From the NCBI GenBank assembly GCA_002633005.1, contig NMRA01000228.1, positions 319,866 through 383,865 of the forward strand: DNA of 64,000 nucleotides. The letters run 5' to 3'. The notes beneath the pieces are model-generated. The model had not been told where the DNA came from. It did no database searches and was given only the letters and a program-made list of their open reading frames with translations. Made by a program: the position numbers and the translations under genes. Of the stretch, positions 34,841 through 47,300 are shown piece after piece; position 1 is the stretch's first letter, and each line of letters begins with the position of its first letter. This stretch comes from Phoronis australis. Lineage: Eukaryota > Phoronida > Phoronidae.

Positions 34841-37800
34841 CTACGTCTCGCTGTAATATCGTGGAAATATGATAAGTTTATAGAAGGCAAGTGCCTGAAG
34901 TAAACAACTTGACAACAGTTCCTTTTCTTCGTTGTTTCCGCTCTTAAACTGCAAGGATAAATGTGGAGGAATATACAAAGATGTACCACGTGCATTTTCC
35001 TCTCTGGAACTTTCAATTAAGTCATAAACGATATGCTGCCCACTAACTCTCTCTCCTCCAACACTGAGACCAAAACACTTATTGACAATATTTGGCTTGA
35101 CGGAGTACAACTTGTGCTGACCGGTTTTGTGATAGTCTCTATTGATGATTGCTGCCAACATGGATTCGGTGATTCTAATTCCCATGATGTAGGGAACGAG
35201 TCGCAGATTTGGACATTTATACATCTTCTCTTCCATTGTATAAATATCACCACTCGGCAACAAGTCCACAGCAGCATTCAACTGAAAAGTATAATGCACA
35301 GATTCTTATCAAAGCTCAAATTTTGTTGAACACGACTTTCCACGTTTTTAATGTCCTCAATAGATAAACACTCGAATAGGCCACAGTTGATGTAAAGATG
35401 ATCCAGAGTCAAGGCAGTGAAAAAAGCTCAAAAAGTCTATATGTTACAGGCTTCATATCCAAATCGCATGTATTCAAATCACACAAGAAAAACTTAAATT
35501 GCCAACACATGCAGTGTTAGTAATACTTATGTAATTGGCGTGGCACATTTTAGAAAGGGTCAACATTTGAGACAAAGTGCCTGGGGATCCATGTGGTATT
35601 ATTCCTTGCCACAACGCCACTTGGATATACATGCCTTAGCACAAACCAGGCTTCCTAAAAAATAACTCGATTTAAGCCGCTAATCGTGAAAATGGTTTTT
35701 CGCTTATTTCCTTCTCGTATTGGAAGTGATGTCTAGGCTCTGGATGAGTAGACAGAAATTTACTGATTGAAATCTTGATTGACATGACAGTTCACTTTGT
35801 GCACCAACTATCATCACCAGCAGTAGCAGCGAATGGTTCCAAGTACAGAAATCCCTTCTAATCTTAATAGTAAGGAACAAGCCGAGACCAGTTTTTTAAC
35901 AGTAAGTTGCTGCAACCAAAAGTTATTTTCATGAAAGGCAGGTTTATAGCACTTAAAGTTGTATTTTAACTCTTTTTCTAACTAAAATAAAATGAATGGT
36001 TACCATGTAAATGCCTCCAGAATGCTCAGCAGCTACTTGTAAATAAACATAATTATTACCTTTTTCATAAATTCCACATGGTCGTACTTTTGAAATGGTC
36101 TGTCGAATATGACTGTCATTCCCCAGTCGCACAGAACCAACTCTCTACTGACCACAGCCCAGTGTAGTTTGTCTTGTTGAATGTTCAGTGCCACCAGTGT
36201 CTGTATCTCCTGAAATAAAAGCAGCAAGATCTATCTACTACAAAATCCATAACCCCCATGGAGTGCCAATTGTTAATCAAATATGTCACAAATCAATATT
36301 TGCTTGAAATCTAAATCTTTATTTGTCCACGAAATTTCATAATCAAAGAAATTAAACCTGTTCAGCTAAAGTATGGTACTTACTAAAATCCTTAAGCTCT
36401 CGGGAGCATTGAGGAAAGGTTGAACGATTAAGAATGGTTTGACAGGCAGAGCGTCCCCGCTGTGTTCTCGGAAGATACAATCTATTGCACCGTTCCACAT
36501 GGTAGACAGAGCGAACCTACCACCTCCATGTCTGTTTACTGATGGATTAAAAGCCTTACTAGCAGTATTGAAGATGGCCTCCTTGACCCTTATTTCGAAT
36601 CAGTTCTTGCCACTTTTCAAAACTTCCAACACTGGCAGCATCAAACTCATGACCATTCGCAAGTGTCTATGTACCGCTAACAAACACCTTCCTCTGCATT
36701 TCTCTGATGTTGGTACAACCGTTAAAGCAGGAAGCTAACCTGTACCACCATTTTAATCATTCAACCATTCCTCAAGAAAGGAGCGGAATGCTCCCGAGAG
36801 CTAAAGGATTTTATTAAGTACTATATTCCAATTGAATAGGTTAAAATTATTTCATCATAATGTTCTGTGATTATGTGTCTAGTATGTAAGGGCTGTTCCA
36901 GCAAAATCTGTATGGGAGGGGGGGGAAGGCACTTTTATTTCGTACCCACCGCCCATAATTTTCATTTATTTCTCCAACCCATGACCCATAATTTTTTAAT
37001 TATTTTTAATAGGTTAAAATATAAAATCCAACACTTGCAAACAAATTGCCTCCAGGAGGACCTGTTAAGAACTTAGATGATTGACAGACCAGAACCAACA
37101 TTGTCAAAAACTAAAGTAGCCTGCGAGCAATACTTTTGGCAGCCACCAGGTGTCTCTGTTCACCATGTGTCTATAATTTCAATGAACATTTTTTCAATTA
37201 TAAGGATCTATGAATCTCAAACTGTCTCCACGAACTCTTTTATACTTCTATGTCAAGTGAATATTGGAACTTGTTTATCTTACTCCTCATACTTTTTATT
37301 TAAAAATCATCAATTTNCGAAATTTCATAATCAAAGAAATTAAACCTGTTCAGCTAAAGTATGGTACTTACTAAAATCCTTAAGCTCTCGGGAGCATTGA
37401 GGAAAGGTTGAACGATTAGAATGGTTTGACAGGCAGAGCGTCCCCGCTGTGTTCTCGGAAGATACAATCTATTGCACCGTTCCACATGGTAGACAGAGCG
37501 AACCTACCACCTCCATGTCTGTTTACTGATGGATTAAAAGCCTTACTAGCAGTAATGAAGATGGCCTCCGTGACCCTTATTTCGAATCAGTTCTTGACAC
37601 TTTTCAAAACTTCCAACACTGGCAGCATCAAACTCATGACCATTCGCAAGTGTCTATGCACCGCTAACAAACACCTTCCTCTGCATTTCTCCGATGTTGG
37701 TACAACCGTTAAAGCAAGAAGCTAACCTGTACCACCTCAAGAAAGGAGCGGAATGCTCCCGAGAGCTAAAGGATTTTATTAAGTACTATATTCCAGTTGA

Positions 37801-40800
37801 ATAGGTTAAAATTATTTCATCATAATGTTCTGTGATTATGTGTCTAGTATGAAATGATAATTTTACCGTGTTCTCATGTCAAATAGTAAAATTACGTAGA
37901 GTTTCGGAGCCATACGTTTGTGCAAAACTAACTCAGAATTTCTAACAACCATAAACGTTGAACAAACATGAACTTTGTTATTCCTGCAGCGACCATCCGT
38001 TTTTTTAATAAATTTTAAGGCTTGTACCAACTAAAGGCTATGGCTAACTTCAACACACAATTTTCCAAAATTGAGAAATCAAGGACTTTATGCAAAACAG
38101 TTGATGTCATCTCTATCCCTTCTCATAACCAATAAATGTGAGAAAGACTGCATATCTTATACCTATAGGTTTTTGAAATTAAAACAAAACCACCAATGTG
38201 ATAAGTTCACACACTACTGCAGTATCTGCAATGAAGCATGGTTCTTTTTAACCTTCAACGAGAAATTAAGACAAAATTATCCCAGATTATTTCAATGTCC
38301 CGCGGCTGACATCTTCCTCAGTGATGTTGACTTTTGCCTGCCCAACCAGTCATTTTAGTACTATACATGCCAAAAGTAATCAAACATGATTTACATCACA
38401 ACATGTAATGACCAGTCACATCAAAGTTTATTTTAGGTACCCTGATTGCGAATTTCACTTGCACTCCACTGTTATGGCAGAGATTTGTGCCTGTCAGAAT
38501 TCTTGGTCATTTTGATTTGGTTATTTTCGGCATGTATAATAGCAAAACAAGTAAATTTAATGAAAAATTTTGTAGAAACCGGAAGAAGTCAGCTTGCAAG
38601 TGCCATAAGCTTACCATACACTGTTCGCTCGTTAATGGCGGATGACTCTGAGCATGTAGCCTTTCAACTGAGCTTTCATATAATTTGGAATTTTCTTGGA
38701 AGTCATAGTCTTTCAAAACTTCACATACTTTCTTTAAACCAAGAAAGCCAATTCCAGGCACATTTAAAACAGATGAGAGTGTATTGTAGCCATCAGTTAG
38801 TGCTCTGTGCTGAATAATATTATGTATTTTGTTCCTGGTTAGGTGTCTCACAGACAACAATTGATCCTCGGTCCCTTCGTTGAAATATTTCAATATGTTG
38901 GCAGTTTGCTCCTCAGAAAAAGCAGAGTCAATATAATCACGGAACTGACTTTTCGTATGTAGGTCACACTTGGAATTATTCCACAGTTGTAAAGAGGTTG
39001 GAACCTGCAACAAAACAAGGAGAAATTACACAAACATAAATAGCATCTGTAAAAACATGATCAAGCTCAACAGAGACAGGGGCAATTAAATCTGTTAATT
39101 CTTAAACCTATTTAACACATATCCAGGATTTTCGAAAATAAGACCAGGAGCGGAACCTTTCAAAAACATGAATACAAATTTGAATATATGCCCGGGCGTA
39201 TTTTCGGAAACTTTCAAACATTTTATGATGAAGTTTTAAAGAAAATAATTGTCAAATTTCACTCAAAACTGTTTTTAAAATAAGTGAACATTCTTTCTGT
39301 AAATGTGAGTTATAGTCTTTAAAAGGATCGGCTGTCGTTTCATACCGACAAATAATAAACCAATCTGTGAATGTAGGTAGCAAAGACTCCTTGCTTAAAA
39401 CAAAACTTTTGTCTCAAAGTTACGATCTTTTAAAATAAAGAGGTTCTTTTAATGTACATAGTTGCATCTCACAAGTAAGAATTTTATTAGCTCATTTCCT
39501 AATTTTGTATTCAGCAACACAGTGATTTAAAACTCCTTAATGCTGTGCTGATATAGTTAGATACCAACAACCACTCAATTTCTCACCAAATGGATACGAT
39601 GAGTGAAAACACAATCACACAATGTCTTGTCAAAATTAACAACATTTGGCATAAACACATATCACATACATATTTTAAACCGATCCATCAGATTACTGAA
39701 ATATACAGAGAGTTACCAAAAATACGCCCATGGACGTACTTTTGGGTGGGTCATTCATGGTAACATGGCAGGCAAGTGGGATGTTATTTTGTCAAAAGCA
39801 TCAATTTAACAAAGGTCGTTTTGTACTCAACACATACACTCATCATACACTATTTCCATAACTTGTAGAAACGCAGTCAACTTTCAAAAAAGACTACTTT
39901 AACAACAATTTTCTGTGAAGTACCTGAAAAATTACGTGTACCGAGTAACTTCAAATTATTTGAAGTGTTTTACAACAGTACTAAAAACAGAATGGATGTG
40001 CTGTATATTTGAAGTGTTTTACAACAGTACTTAAGACTGAATGGATGTGCTGTATATTTTCCTAGTCCCTGATTCATGAGGATCTCTCAACCCACTCAGT
40101 GACCTCGTCTTTGTCACTTTTACTTCTGTAATCGGTGAATGATGAATAGGGCCGTCCCGGATTACACAGCGACACCCGAATTTCATGGTATTTACCCACA
40201 ATGCAGTAACACATCCGTCAGGCACATTTGCTGCCCCGTTTTCATGTCATTGGAGTTTCACGTAATTTGTTGTTGTCTGATGCTTTGCAAATTTTTTCTC
40301 ACTTGTATTACTCTATTCCTGCTTCCAATGCCAACAAGGTATTACTGTTGTGCAATGGGCTGCAACTCCGACGGGAAAAAGTTTGACAAATTGGACAAAT
40401 ACACGTGGACGTGTGATATGAAACTCTTCACCTTCCCAACATCAATAAGACACATGAAAATGTGCCTGATTTCCAAAACGAGGTCATTCGCTTTCTTACC
40501 TCCAGGACAAAGGAGAGTTCTATTGCTGTGCAATTCGGGACAGCCATACTGAGCAGGAATACCCATACAACCCTGGTAGTCATATTTGACCAGCAGTTCA
40601 TTATTCACTGCCTCATAAAGTCCTGTCAACAGACTGCACCTTTCGTATAGTTTTGATATAACACGTATGTAACTAATAAGTTTATATCTTGTGCATGAGC
40701 TTGGAATCCTGCTTGATCTCAAGATCACACATTCAGGCAATCGTGTGAAATTTTTTGTTCAGCGTAAAGACTTTTTTTGTAGTAATTAGCCTCACGGTCA

Positions 40801-40910
40801 CCTATTTTCTCCTTTACCGTAACTTGTGTCACAGAAACGGAGTGCAAATTGATTAACCAATAATTGTTTTGGTACTGGTAAATAAGATCGGCAATAGTTG
40901 AAAAAGCCAT
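34841..40910 (-). CDS. TEFM: Mitochondrial transcription elongation factor TEFM
   Basis: TEFM binds mitochondrial RNA polymerase in the matrix and makes it processive, switching between replication primer and full transcripts. Exons are 40910-40818 (candidate first exon), 39004-38615, 36209-36060 and 35281-34841; all junctions are phase 0. The product is about 357 residues (human about 360). Residues 60-131 form the tandem helix-hairpin-helix part (SEEQTANILKYFNEGTEDQL, SSVLNVPGIG). Residues 162-357 are the RNase H-like fold, including ALNIQQDKLHWAVVSRELVL, ESMLAAIINRD, NIVNKCFGLSVGGERVSGQ and the end SCLLQALAFYKLIIFP. Exon 1 is inferred from its donor GTAAAG and phase; it is not clearly an arginine-rich mitochondrial presequence, so another first exon is possible. 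Introns carry a duplicated fold-back element and a THAP-type fossil. Confidence 0.92.
36330..36879. mobile_element. Fold-back MITE, copy 1 (TEFM intron)
   Basis: The inverted ends are AATTAAACCTGTTCAGCTAA...CTCTCGGGAGCATTGAGG and CGGAATGCTCCCGAGAGC...AATTGAATAGGTT, with an internal region that happens to be open for 99 codons. It is nearly identical to 37318-37851 and more distantly related to 58212-58472. Confidence 0.82.
37317..37851. mobile_element. Fold-back MITE, copy 2, starting at an N
   Basis: It begins directly after the single N at 37317 with CGAAATTTCATAATCAAAG, identical to 36329 onward, and stays nearly identical to the end of copy 1 (CTAGTATG). The differences are a handful of substitutions and one indel of about 22 bp near 37735. 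The join at an N suggests a second haplotype kept in the assembly. Confidence 0.8.
40150..40560 (+). pseudogene. THAP-domain mobile-element fragment
   Basis: A leader shared with 16528-16605 (GGATTACACAGCG, TATTTACCCACAATG) is followed at about 40330 by a frame starting MPTRYYCCAMGCNSDGKK, then FTFPTSIRHMKM, SKTRSFAFLPPGQRR and a degenerate C..SGQP end. This is a THAP zinc-finger layout (C2 pair, FxFP block, K-SR block, C before GxP). The invariant tryptophan and the final Cys-His context are decayed, and the frame stops at 40552. It sits on the plus strand in TEFM intron 1; probably a fossil of a THAP transposase. Confidence 0.6.
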
Positions 40911-42276
40911 TGAAGGTTGGTTAAAATTAACATTATTTTGTTGTCATGTAATTTACTTTAATGTGGTACAAAGTTTTATCAACGTGAACATGATTATTTA
41001 TAGTGATGTTGTCAAGTTCACGCATACCCGGCCATGAAGAGCAAAGAAGAGGCTTAACTGGGACGTCGGACAAACCAACATTCAGATTGTGTTGTCACTG
41101 ACTGAAACATTTTCAAGAAAGATCGCTCTAGTCGGCTGTCGACTGTGTAATACAAGCAAGTGTTGGCTTATGTAGCAAACGAGCACGTTAGGGAAAGATT
41201 TTCTTTCAGTAATGATTTTACTCAAAACAATCATCAAAGTTACTATTTATTAATGGCTGGGATGACCTAACAACAAACACTGAATTGTTTTTTAATGAGA
41301 ATTGACAGCATGGTGAGCAAAAAAACTTTCTTTCAATTTGCTATTATTGAAATTTTTTTGCAAAACAATAATTCACATTTTTTTCATGATCTCATTCTGT
41401 GAGCTACATAGTGGCGAAACTATGGTAAAACTTAAGTTTTACACATTGAACTAAACATGAACCAAATCTTTAAATTCACCAAAGAAATAGGTGGCGATAA
41501 TGACGATGTTCCACAAGGTGTCCAAAAAGTCACTAATGTTGAAATATTCATTGAAGTTGGAATGTAATTGTTACAAGATAAGTCCACCTGCCCTCTATCC
41601 TCATTCCTACGAGATGGGTAGCTTGGTTGGCTAAACCTCAAATTATTTTTTCTAATTTTAATTCTCATCATTATTTTTCAAAAAATATTTGTTTTTTACA
41701 ACTGAAAAATATTTCTTTTTACAGATTGCAAATTAAATGTTTTGAATGCCCACAGCACTGAGATCCTGGCTTCCTAGTTTCCTTTTACCATGGTGTATAC
41801 ATTTAAGGGCATGCACTCATGTTCAAAATAAAGTTTCTTTCAAAGAAAATTTACAATCCAATTTTTTTTAATATAAGGATGCATGCACCTAGAATTCACT
41901 TGATACATTTAGAAAGCACAGGTGGCCATTCTTTGCATATTATAAGAGTAAGTTTTAAACAGGAATTCATTTTTGCCAGTATCATCAAAACATTCAAGTG
42001 TTAAATATAAAAATACCATTTTGTAATCAGATAAATTCAGATTCACTGACACTATTACTTAGCAATGTGATTCTCTGTCAAGTGCACATCTGCTTAGCGT
42101 CACACACTCTGAGAGACAGGCAGAGATAGTATTAGACTTGCCAAAACTTCTATTTCACGAACCTGTTGAGCAATAATTACTATAACATGTATGGCTCTCG
42201 TAAGTTTTAACTCATGAAGCCTACACACGTCTAATGCACCACAAAATACAACAGACTGCCTGCATTTTTAGTTATA

Positions 42277-42345
42277 CATGGGCGGCGCGGCACTGAAAAA
42301 AGTGGGGGCTAAAGCCCCCCAGCGCCCCTGTGGTGCACCGCCTAT
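42277..42345 (+). mobile_element. 70-bp mini-element, tandem copy A
   Basis: It runs from CATGGGCGGCGCGGCACTG to the inverted end GTGCACCGCCTATG, with GAAAAAAGTGGGGGCT inside. A second copy begins 4 bases later. Confidence 0.75.
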
Positions 42346-42349
42346 GGAG

Positions 42350-42417
42350 CATGGGCAGCGCAGCACTGAAAAAAGTGGGGCTATAGCCTCCCAGCCTCCT
42401 ATGGTGCGCCACCTATG
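42350..42417 (+). mobile_element. 70-bp mini-element, tandem copy B
   Basis: It runs from CATGGGCAGCGCAGCACTG to GTGCGCCACCTATG, about 85 percent like copy A by eye. Confidence 0.75.
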
Positions 42418-43537
42418 TTACAGTGACCTCACTGACCTGCTCAACAGGTTTATTTTGAGCTTGGGTGTCTCGGGATGTACTTACAAGTAAACTCGTTGTT
42501 AATCTAGTAAGTACATCCTGGAAACTATACTACATTAAAATTGAATTGACAGTGTCAGTGGTCCCATGGCAATGGCGAAAACATGATGTACGAAGCACAG
42601 CATAGCAGCAGCTATTGCCATGTATGTCATTCATCAGTGAAGACTCAGTGTCTTCAAAATTACCCATAATAGTTCACCAAATGGTATCGTTTGTTGTGAG
42701 CGCGGTGTGACTGCCAATACTCGTCTAAACATTTTTCCATTTTTCCATGAGGCAAGTGAAAGTAGTTCTAGTGGTCACCACCAGGGGTTATTGTAATAAT
42801 TGATTAATCAATATTCAGGCGTAAAGGCCCGACATATTATTTGTATTGTGTCGTTTATGAACACTGCACAATATCTGGACATAAATGAATCTAACCACTA
42901 TTTAGTTCAGAGCTCTTGCACAAGTGCCAGTCAATTTTATAGCTCTTTACTTAAGGAGTTAAGAAAGCAACTATGGCCACGAATGGTAACTTTCTATAGT
43001 TCTGCAATATTCCATCTGCTTAAGCAGTTAAAGATGACTAAGACAAGTGTAACGAGTGTCTTTTCATCTTTGGCTTAAGCTGTTTCATCGCGGGTCTAAT
43101 CGTTGCCAGCTTCATTTCTTCTCTCAGTAGGCTAGAGTCGAGGAGTGTGTTCATGTTCATCCTCAACTGCTCTCACCTGTCTCATCAGCGCTTAACTCCA
43201 TAAGCTTCAACTTCAATTTACTTGATTTGACATTAGGCCTTCGTCACAGCCAATCCAATGACCTGTTTATTTAAAACCATTATAATTTTGAAAAGTAACA
43301 GTCAGTAGAAACTATTCTTGGCTCATGTCTGACAGTGACAACTCTGTGGATTGTTTCTACTGGCATTGATTTCACTCAGCATCTGGAGTGTGAGTATGTT
43401 GCCAACAGGTTACTGCAGACAAGGACCCTTCCAAAAATACGTTTTACTTGTGTAGCTTATCTGGCATGTTCCATGCATGCATGAAAAGTAATTTTGGCAA
43501 TTTTTCACATTACTCAGCTGACCACTGGTAAAGAAAT

Positions 43538-43881
43538 GTTGTTGCAGCCCAAACTGATACCTGCATCAAACTGAAGCTTCTGCAAGTTCCCAAATTACAG
43601 CCAGTCATTCATAGTTTTTTAATTGTTGTTAGAACTGAAATTGATGACAATGAGTGCTCAGGTATGCAGATCATATTGATCAATTGCTGTTACTCACCTC
43701 CTTGCACTCACTGTCATTAAATTTCAGTTCTGATAACCGTTGAACATCCTAAAAACCACTGGCAATAATTTGGGAACTTAAGGTAGCTTCCATTTGGCGC
43801 AAGCATCAGTTTGGCTCACCATCCCGTGTCAAATTGAAGTGCGGCCAAATCAGTTTGGCATCAGTTTGGGCTGCAACACTG
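43538..43881. mobile_element. Fold-back MITE, about 340 bp
   Basis: The ends GTTGCAGCCCAAACTGATAC and ATCAGTTTGGGCTGCAAC are inverted. Further in, AACTGAAATTGATGACAATG pairs with CACTGTCATTAAATTTCAGTT. A tempting exon-like piece at 43640-43660 with donor GTATGC belongs to this element. Confidence 0.72.
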
Positions 43882-44386
43882 ACAAAGAAGTTTGTAATGC
43901 TGAGTGAGGCGTGATAAATTGTTCTTCATTTATCAAACTCAGGTCAAAAGTATGTTAGCACCTTTTACGCTTTGAAAACTAGGTTAGTTGTTGAATGCTT
44001 TTTTCTCCTGCAAAAGAGAAATGTTTGAATCCAGAATTTAGTTATTCTTCCAATTGTCTTGAAAACTCCTCTTAATTAAAAAGTTACCAATTCGCTTGAA
44101 AATTAATTAAAGTTAAGAAGCAAAATTTCAACTGCTTAAAGAAATGTTCTATATAATTTAGTGATATTCTTGGTTATTGCTGATTTCTCTGCTTGAAAAC
44201 CAAATATTAATGTATCCGAATGACTGTGAGTAGTAAGTCGTTTTACAGACTGAAATATGAGAAATATGAATTTTAAAACTTTAGTATCTCTCTAAATCAA
44301 ACATTTACAGTTTCCAACTCCCATACTGTTTTTTGTTAATTGTCTACGCCATTACAATGTGAAGTTGAAAGTTTCTGATTTTGCAG

Positions 44387-47300
44387 AACATGATGGTGCT
44401 GTTGATGACCCAAACAAACTGCTGGTGACAGACACGACTCTGCCAGTGTTAGAGACGACATTAAATGAAAACACAAATTCTAATCAGTTGGAATCTGATG
44501 GTAATTACAGTATGATTACAGACACTTTTGTTTGAAGTTGACAGCCAATATAACATGGCAGTTTTTACCATCATAGGACCATGGGTGCTTGAATGATGTG
44601 CTTAGTCTATGCACCAATGTACTGAGGCAGATCTACGAGGAGATTCAGGGGTTTTAAACCCCCCTGGGACAGGATCAAAAATAAAAATTAAAAAAAACGT
44701 AGCCAGGAAAACGAAATCAATTACAAAAATCAAAAAATCTTTCACAGGAGGGGGAAACAACTCCCGACCTCCGCCCGCTCTGCGCTACGTGCCTTGGATT
44801 CACGCGAATCCTAAACCCTCCCTTACTGAAATCATTGATCTGCCTCTGGTATACCGTAGTCATAGTTAACTGTCATAGAGCTAAGAGTGTGTATGTCAGT
44901 GTTTTAGATTTGCTGAAGGGGTGGAATTTGAGGTGAGTGGGGATCTTTCTCTCATTGGAAAAAGTTCCCTCACCAGAAAGCACAGGCACTTTTCCCATTA
45001 AAATAACCAATGACCTTACGAGATGTGGCACTACCATCTCACAACAGCTTTTGTATTTGGCTGCAATAGCATTTAGTAATACTTGTTTCTTACATTGTTT
45101 GTTAGTCTAATCATATGGGAAAGGTTTACATTGATTCATATAGTCTTGGTTTTTCTTTTGAGAATTTGAGAGCAATAGACTGCAAGCTTGTTCAAAACAA
45201 GATTTCCCCTAAACAAGGCTTGCTGCACTGTCCAATAACAAAAGTTTGTATTCTATAATACAATGACTAACAATTTTTATTATTTAAACCATGGGTAGAA
45301 TTGTAGAATTATGGTGCTCGTAATTTTTTGATTTGAAACTAAAATTGATGTTTATTTTATAACTGACATCACATTAATTTCCTGTTATTTTATGTTTCTA
45401 GCGTTACAAAATTCCACCAACCAGGGGACAGATTCTAGCTCAGAAAAGCAGGATGACCGGCCTAAAGAAACTGTCACTTTTAAAGTCGTGTACAGCAAAC
45501 AAAAACACGACGTAACATTTCCACTGGACAATAATATATCAGATTTAAAAAAACATGTTGAAACATTAACAGGTAAGAAATTCAGATGCTTAAAGCCTTT
45601 TGCCTATCTTAAGAATTTTTTATTAGAATTTTAAAAGTATGAAATGTTTGTTTCTTTAGCAGAAGGTAATATGAGTCTACTCAGAATGAATTTTTTTTAC
45701 TCAAAATCGTGATTTTCTTGTCATTGTTCAGAGTGTTTGTTCCTTTTAGATTTGCAATCAGAAAGGAACTTGGATGTTGGTTTTATTTCTTTGTATCATT
45801 CTCATAGCACCAGAGTGTAACTAAATTGATTTTACTTCAATTCCAGGTGTTCCGTCTACTATGCAAAAAATAATGTTCAAGGGTAAGCATTTTTAAATTT
45901 TGCTGCTTTTACAATAAAATCATACAACTTTTCAAAGGTGCCTTACTAATTGTGGTGAAAATTGTTCAACTTTGGTTACAGTATAACCAGAAAGTGGAAT
46001 GTTATTCTGTCTTCAAATTTTCTCAACAGAAAATGATGTCATTGTAGTCATGGTCTGTATCACATAAGGATGTCATTGTAGTCATGGTCTGTATCACATA
46101 AGGATGTCATTATAGTCATGGTCTGTATCACATAAGGATGTCATTGTAGTCATGGTCTGTATCACATAAGGATGTCATTATAGTCATGGTCTGTATCACA
46201 CAACAACATTTTGTAAAATCATCATTTATAGCTAAATATAGCAAGCCTGCCAATAATGAAAAATAAAAGGTTTTAAACAGCTTATTATTTCAAGTGACTC
46301 ATTCATAAGTCATTTTAAATTATAATAAGCTGTTTTTACAAATTTTGTTTGAAATTAAAGAATATTCACCCCTAACATATCCTTTTGTTCCTGCTCTGAA
46401 TCGAAACACCAGGGTCTGTTTCATGAAAAGTGACTTGTGCAAGTCATAAATTTGGACTTATGCTCCACACAACTATTTCTGACAATGATCTCTTTTTATC
46501 AAAAATACAAAATCTGAAAATCTGCCCGTAAGGCAGTTACTAACTACATATCAATTACCGTAATCGTTCGGGTTAACGCCCATGCTCAGTTAACCGCCCA
46601 TCCCCAACTTTAAGTGGATTTTCGATTTAACTGCCCACTGCTCGGTTAACCGCCCTCCCCCGATTTTTTGGATTCGCCAATTTAACTGCCCAGGGCATTA
46701 ACCCGAATGATTACGGTATTTCTGGGCTGTGGTGTGCTGATTATTAGGTGGCTAAACCTTTAAGTTTAGTAACTGTCAAGTGGGAGCACAAGATCAAATT
46801 TCTGTCTTAAGTCACTCTTGATGAAATACACTCCTGGGTCTTCATCTGCTGTAGGCCTTGCAAAGGATGAACAGTCGTTGCGGGACCTGAAAGTAACGAA
46901 AGGTGCAAAGTTCATGGTGATAGGCTCAACTTTAAATGATGTGTTAGCTGTTAGTTCTAAACCCTCTCCAGCGGAACTCAAAAAGGAAGAGGAAACTGCT
47001 TCAGTCAAAGAACCCCTGTGTAGGCAAAAGGTAAATTGTAGTACAGTACCTAGTAGCTAAATACCAAGAACCCTTGTGTTGTCAAAAGATAAGTTGTTGT
47101 AGATAAATACCAACATATCATCTGCTTTCCTCATACCTGTAATGCTAAGAACTGAATGTTAAAGGCTAATGCCATCCGATTTAATTAGTCTTTTTTGACG
47201 TCTTAATCGGTCTATATCCACACCGCCTCGCATACGGTCGACCTTACCTTGCCAAGAGGTGTCGCGTTAGCCTGTGAGGAAGGTGAGAAACGACGCTAGC

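Larger units (their letters stand above)
40911..44386. other. Region between TEFM and UBFD1; first UBFD1 exon not located
   Basis: The two genes diverge from here, so both promoters and the short first exon of UBFD1 must lie in this stretch. I could not pick that exon with confidence. Recognised content is the mini-elements at 42277-42417 and the fold-back at 43538-43881. A possible transposase-like fragment at about 42800-43080 is too weak to call. Confidence 0.5.

Noticed and set aside
36439-37725. Two nearly identical 99-codon frames, apparently a conserved small protein
   Set aside because: They are the interior of a duplicated fold-back element; the similarity reflects the duplication, not coding selection.
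42800-43078. Possible hAT transposase C-terminal fragment
   Set aside because: Only a loose resemblance in one short stretch; too weak without a profile search.
43640-43662. Candidate first exon of UBFD1 ending in donor GTATGC
   Set aside because: With its ATG it has the wrong phase for the exon at 44387, and it lies within the inverted repeat 43538-43881.
46034-46203. CRISPR-like array
   Set aside because: The repeats are contiguous with no unique spacers, and the genome is an animal's.
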